This document shows positions 61,801 to 64,000 of a stretch of DNA of 64,000 bases, piece after piece. The stretch is from NCBI RefSeq assembly GCF_000949475.1, contig NZ_JRHC01000001.1, forward strand, positions 558,001 to 622,000, read 5' to 3'. The translations under genes were made by a program, and so were the position numbers. The DNA is from Draconibacterium sediminis (GTDB lineage Bacteria; Bacteroidota; Bacteroidia; Bacteroidales; Prolixibacteraceae). The notes below the pieces were generated by a model. It saw nothing but the letters and a program-made list of their open reading frames with translations, was not told the DNA's origin and did not search any database. How positions within the stretch are numbered: position 1 is the stretch's first letter; each line of letters opens with the position of its first letter.

Positions 61801-62505
61801 TATCGTTTGCTGGTGGTTCACGGAATTCCGGCACTCAACGAATCGATGTCGTATTTCCGCAGGGCAATTACCACACGTAGTTTGTTCGAGCCGCTGGGGC
61901 AATCCACTTACCGCAACTTCCTGATTACCGATGATAACCTGCAGGCTATGCTCGACGAGAATAAAGTGGAAGAGTACATCGTTTTCTTCCGCGACAATTA
62001 TATTCAGCGCAGGGCTTCCGATTCGTCGACGGATACCGAAAGCCAGACTACAACACCTACACAAACAACAACAACGCAAACTGCTGAGTCAACTACGAAT
62101 ACTCAGGCTGAAGCGGCTTCGCTGGCCGATACGCCGTACAACCAGAACATTGAAGGGCCACACCGCATTGTGTTTGTAATTCCGGCAACAGGTGTATTTA
62201 AAGATGCGTTTATTAGCGGTATTGCAGCGTATAACCAGTCGAATTTTGCCAACTCGGGTTTTGTCATCGAAGAACAGCAGCTTGATCAGGTGCGTCAGCT
62301 CATCATTGTAAAAGGAATGGAAGACGAGGCAACGGCACGTCAGTATTTTAGCGTGGTGGTGCGCAACCGCGATCTGTTCGATCCGCTTGGAACGGCGCAG
62401 TACCGTAATTTCCTGATTTCGGATGAGAACTTCGGTATTTTCCTTCAAGAGAAGAACATTACCGAATACATGGATTTCTACAAGCAGGTATACCTCAATA
62501 AATAG
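58810..62505 (+). CDS. SprE/PorW-like type IX secretion TPR lipoprotein
   Basis: This 1231-residue lipoprotein starts with TTG at 58810 (MKKRFLHTIFLFLLVSIFAGC, Cys21). It begins STEKNTRASRTFHNVTSRYNIYFNANEAVKEG, the signature of SprE/PorW, which is needed for type IX secretion in Flavobacterium and Porphyromonas. The region up to about 780 is TPR-rich (FFAAIDNFSYVVRKYPDEETADEA and similar). It ends with three homologous modules (about 785-900, 953-1065 and 1115-1231), each with an FVIA/VFVIP strand, a YxNFLI(T/S)D-like block and a final YxxFYxxxY. A Thr/Gln-rich linker (about 1070-1105) separates the last two. porX follows. Confidence 0.88.
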   Translation: MKKRFLHTIFLFLLVSIFAGCSTEKNTRASRTFHNVTSRYNIYFNANEAVKEGVATIEERIEDDFTRILPIYKESDPSVARMVKSDMDYAVVKCSKLIEIHSITKKPKRKRGGGSRKYQEFASQEEFNNWIDDSYLLMGKAYFYQHNFFAAIDNFSYVVRKYPDEETADEAQVWLIRAYTEMERFIEANEVIQAIQSYDDFPKSLERDFAIATAFYYKKQFEYDNAIRLLDIAIDKTFWKQDKARLQYIVAQLYQELGQNEAAAEAFRKVTKMNPDYTMAFNAMINGAGVFSGEGNTEDLKKQLNKMLRDKKNVDFRDQIYYALGNIFFREGNRDVAKDNYKESVATSFKNQYQRALSSITLADIYFEDLNYRGAQSYYDSAMIIIDETYPNYDNVSARYRSLTNLVDNILLVEREDSLQRVAQMSDVEREALIASLMKEEQERQRNMENLTLQDAQSQGYYRSNRYRMGMGNSGGGGWYFYNPQTVSYGRVTFQQQWGRRTLEDDWRRSNKATVSMAEGEEMAEVEPEEQRVEDPLKKEFYTQDLPLTDSMMAVSHERIRDALYNSGKIFKSEFEDYERSAEAFEELIERYPNNIYLLSAYFDLYDLYELMGDKEKSNYYRNLIISQYPKSKFAQFLQNPNFFVEMAAKTDSMNRLYQETFRNYKQGRYQAVQSLTMQMKRMEPDTVILPKIDFMEMVADGVLTDVHNFEALLKGYLAEYPAKEPSPLAGEILKLIQDSTLTDYQKLVEMGYISEEIQNEELLPENFFADDEFGGKFSYDEDLLHYFVIAYPRDEEDNIDLNRLKFDIANYNIDHYTKIDFDIETEYLDDKLAFVLVRSMTNKENALIYHGAIIRKASVFKALQGIDYMNFVISSTNYRAVMQERSTADYMKFFVKNYSRFIRSNFSDDDLDISPEELMARAAAEDNALNERGTFVTVNAGPAGLYDTNVDTTQNFVIAVKDKNLSLRPLMRGFADFNRDQFRAWGLALQAKEVGDYRLLVVHGIPALNESMSYFRRAITTRSLFEPLGQSTYRNFLITDDNLQAMLDENKVEEYIVFFRDNYIQRRASDSSTDTESQTTTPTQTTTTQTAESTTNTQAEAASLADTPYNQNIEGPHRIVFVIPATGVFKDAFISGIAAYNQSNFANSGFVIEEQQLDQVRQLIIVKGMEDEATARQYFSVVVRNRDLFDPLGTAQYRNFLISDENFGIFLQEKNITEYMDFYKQVYLNK

Positions 62506-62630
62506 CACCATTTATTACTTCCCTTAGGAGTAAAGAACTCTTAAAGTTTGTTAAGCACATACTTTAACGGCACCCATTTTGTTCTTATCTTTAACTGATA
62601 GGAACGAACGAAACAGAAAACATAAAAAGA

Positions 62631-64000
62631 ATGAATAAGCCAAGAATACTTTGGACAGATGACGAAATAGATCTCTTACGCGCGCACATTATATTTTTGC
62701 AGGAAAAAGGTTACGAAGTTGAAACAGCGAACAACGGCCTTGATGCGATTGAGAAAGTTGAAGCCGGTTATTTCGACATAATTTTTCTCGACGAGAATAT
62801 GCCGGGCCTTACAGGTTTGGAAACGCTGACAAAAATTAAGGACCTTGCACCCAATGTGCCGGTGGTAATGATTACCAAAAGCGAGGAGGAAAATATAATG
62901 GATGAGGCAATTGGCGCTAAAATTGCCGATTACCTGATTAAGCCGGTCAATCCAAAACAGATATTGCTGACACTGAAAAAGAACATCGATCAGAAGCGGC
63001 TGGTTACCGAACAAACCACATCGAAATACCAGATGCAGTTTGCCCAGATCGGGATGAAACTGAACGACCGCCTGACTTTTGATGAATGGAAAGATATTTA
63101 CCGCCAGTTGGTGTACTGGGAACTGGAGTTGAGCGAGTCGGAAGATTCGGCCATGGACCAGGTGCTAACCATGCAGAAGGAGGAGGCCAACAAGGCGTTT
63201 TTCCGTTTTATAAAAGATAACTACCAGGATTGGTTTGATGCCGATTTTGAAGATCGGCCAATGTTGTCGCCCGATATTTTTAAACACCGTGTTTTTCCAA
63301 ACCTTAACGATGGGAAAAAGACCTTTGTGCTGGTGGTGGACAATTTGCGCTACGACCAGTGGAGGGTTATTAGTCCCGAGATAAATACCTATTTCCGCAC
63401 GGTAACGGAAGAGTTGTACTGCGGAATTTTGCCCACCGCCACCATGTATGCGCGTAATGCTATGTTTGCCGGCTTAATGCCTTCGGAAATTGAAAAGTTG
63501 TACCCGCAGCTTTGGCTCGACGACGATAACGAAGGCTACAAAAACCGCAACGAAGAGGAGCTGTTGCGTAAACAGCTGGAGCGTTTTTCGCGCAAAGAGA
63601 GCCTGTATTTCGAAAAAGGATCGGGAGCTAAAAAGGAGCGCTGGGTAAACGATAATCTCAACAATATTCTGAAAAACGATCTTTCGGTAATGGTGGTGAA
63701 TTTTGTGGATATGATTTCGCATGCCCGCACCGAAATGGACATGATTCGCGAGTTGGCTAACAACGAAAAAGCTTATCGCTCGTTAACCTTAAGCTGGTTT
63801 AAAAACTCGTCGTTGCTGGAGTTGTTGAAGGCGCTGGCCGATGAGAATATTCGTGTGGTAATTACTACCGACCACGGTGCCATTCGTGTTGATAATCCGG
63901 TGAAAATTATTGGCGACCGCGAAACCAATACCAACCTGCGTTACAAGCTGGGTAAGAACTTGAATTTTAAATCGAAGAATGTATTTGAGATTCGCGACCC
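62631..64000 (+). CDS. porX: PorX-like response regulator with PglZ domain (partial)
   Basis: The ATG at 62631 opens a frame still open at the right edge (at least 456 codons). An N-terminal receiver has the acidic pocket Asp10-Asp11, phosphoacceptor Asp54 (IIFLDENMPG), Thr82 and Lys104. From about 210 a PglZ/alkaline-phosphatase-fold domain follows (VVDNLRYDQW, LPTATMYARNAMFAGLMP and TTDHGA). This pairing is PorX, the response regulator partner of the histidine kinase PorY, which controls type IX secretion; its PglZ domain is a phosphodiesterase acting on oligonucleotides in characterised homologues. The gene follows sprE/porW after 125 bases, a conserved order. Confidence 0.93.
   Translation, partial: MNKPRILWTDDEIDLLRAHIIFLQEKGYEVETANNGLDAIEKVEAGYFDIIFLDENMPGLTGLETLTKIKDLAPNVPVVMITKSEEENIMDEAIGAKIADYLIKPVNPKQILLTLKKNIDQKRLVTEQTTSKYQMQFAQIGMKLNDRLTFDEWKDIYRQLVYWELELSESEDSAMDQVLTMQKEEANKAFFRFIKDNYQDWFDADFEDRPMLSPDIFKHRVFPNLNDGKKTFVLVVDNLRYDQWRVISPEINTYFRTVTEELYCGILPTATMYARNAMFAGLMPSEIEKLYPQLWLDDDNEGYKNRNEEELLRKQLERFSRKESLYFEKGSGAKKERWVNDNLNNILKNDLSVMVVNFVDMISHARTEMDMIRELANNEKAYRSLTLSWFKNSSLLELLKALADENIRVVITTDHGAIRVDNPVKIIGDRETNTNLRYKLGKNLNFKSKNVFEIRD

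Noticed and set aside
1-64000. tRNA, rRNA, transposase, integrase or prophage genes
   Set aside because: No cloverleaf with a conserved T-arm, no rRNA block and no transposase or phage protein was found on either strand.

Overview
The window comes from a member of the Bacteroidota, most likely the order Marinilabiliales (a Prolixibacteraceae-like marine or anaerobic lineage). The grounds are the type IX secretion/gliding genes at the right end (GldH, SprE/PorW-like, PorX-like), promoters built on TAnnTTTG (-7) with TTTG (-33), the near absence of Shine-Dalgarno sequences, DUF1080 and GH2 lipoproteins, the RicT/GldH/HolB gene cluster and the typical Bacteroidota palindromic intergenic repeats. 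The taxon below phylum level is inference. No rRNA, tRNA, CRISPR array, transposase or prophage was seen. Nearly everything looks chromosomal and core-like, with short accessory stretches in the intergenic repeats.

Layout. 1-2158: a BlaI-type repressor cut by the left edge, with two 16-bp operators, and two tandem paralogous lipoproteins. 2342-9491: mfd, a periplasmic PrxQ-type peroxiredoxin, a zinc-ribbon protein, a GNAT acetyltransferase and two paralogous secreted proteins. 9492-13822: a repeat-flanked DUF559 nuclease-like gene behind a likely sugar-acid operon (zinc dehydrogenase, Gfo/Idh/MocA oxidoreductase, GntP permease). 14185-17766: sdhCAB with a consensus promoter and a terminator. 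17711-23070: repeats, an orphan 245-aa protein, a CPBP protease, a DUF1080 lipoprotein, a BtpA/SgcQ-family protein and a small CBM48-like protein with long untranslated flanks. 23364-34885: ileS, a DksA-like protein, lspA, cysS, ribE, a folM-folX-folK-like pterin operon, a HAD phosphatase and tnaA.

34895-43658: a membrane-bound regulator (LamG-like sensor outside, winged-helix effector inside) faces away from a five-gene run: a tetraheme cytochrome fused to an FGE/SUMF1 domain, a Tat-exported Gfo/Idh/MocA lipoprotein, a GT2 glycosyltransferase, a GT-C-like membrane enzyme with TPRs, and an 81-aa membrane peptide. This is the most unusual gene neighbourhood. 43850-52347: gltX, kbl, a secreted hypothetical, a GH2 beta-mannosidase, a DUF2892 protein and pgk. 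53033-64000: holB-like, ricT, gldH, trmB, an alkyltransferase-like protein, mrp, sprE/porW-like and a truncated porX-like gene, all on the plus strand.

The strongest new-looking signal is at RNA level. The leaders of cysS (28103-28216) and of the folM-like gene (30683-30781) share sequence blocks. Both fold a hairpin whose 3' arm contains the start codon, and one stem pair covaries (T-A in one, C-G in the other). Other candidates are a short leader ORF plus a terminator-like hairpin before tnaA, a 20-bp palindrome with a distant half-site between peroxiredoxin and zinc-ribbon genes, a two-copy structured repeat (18157-18291 and 50862-50994), and a DUF559 gene whose C-terminus is encoded by a tandem repeat.
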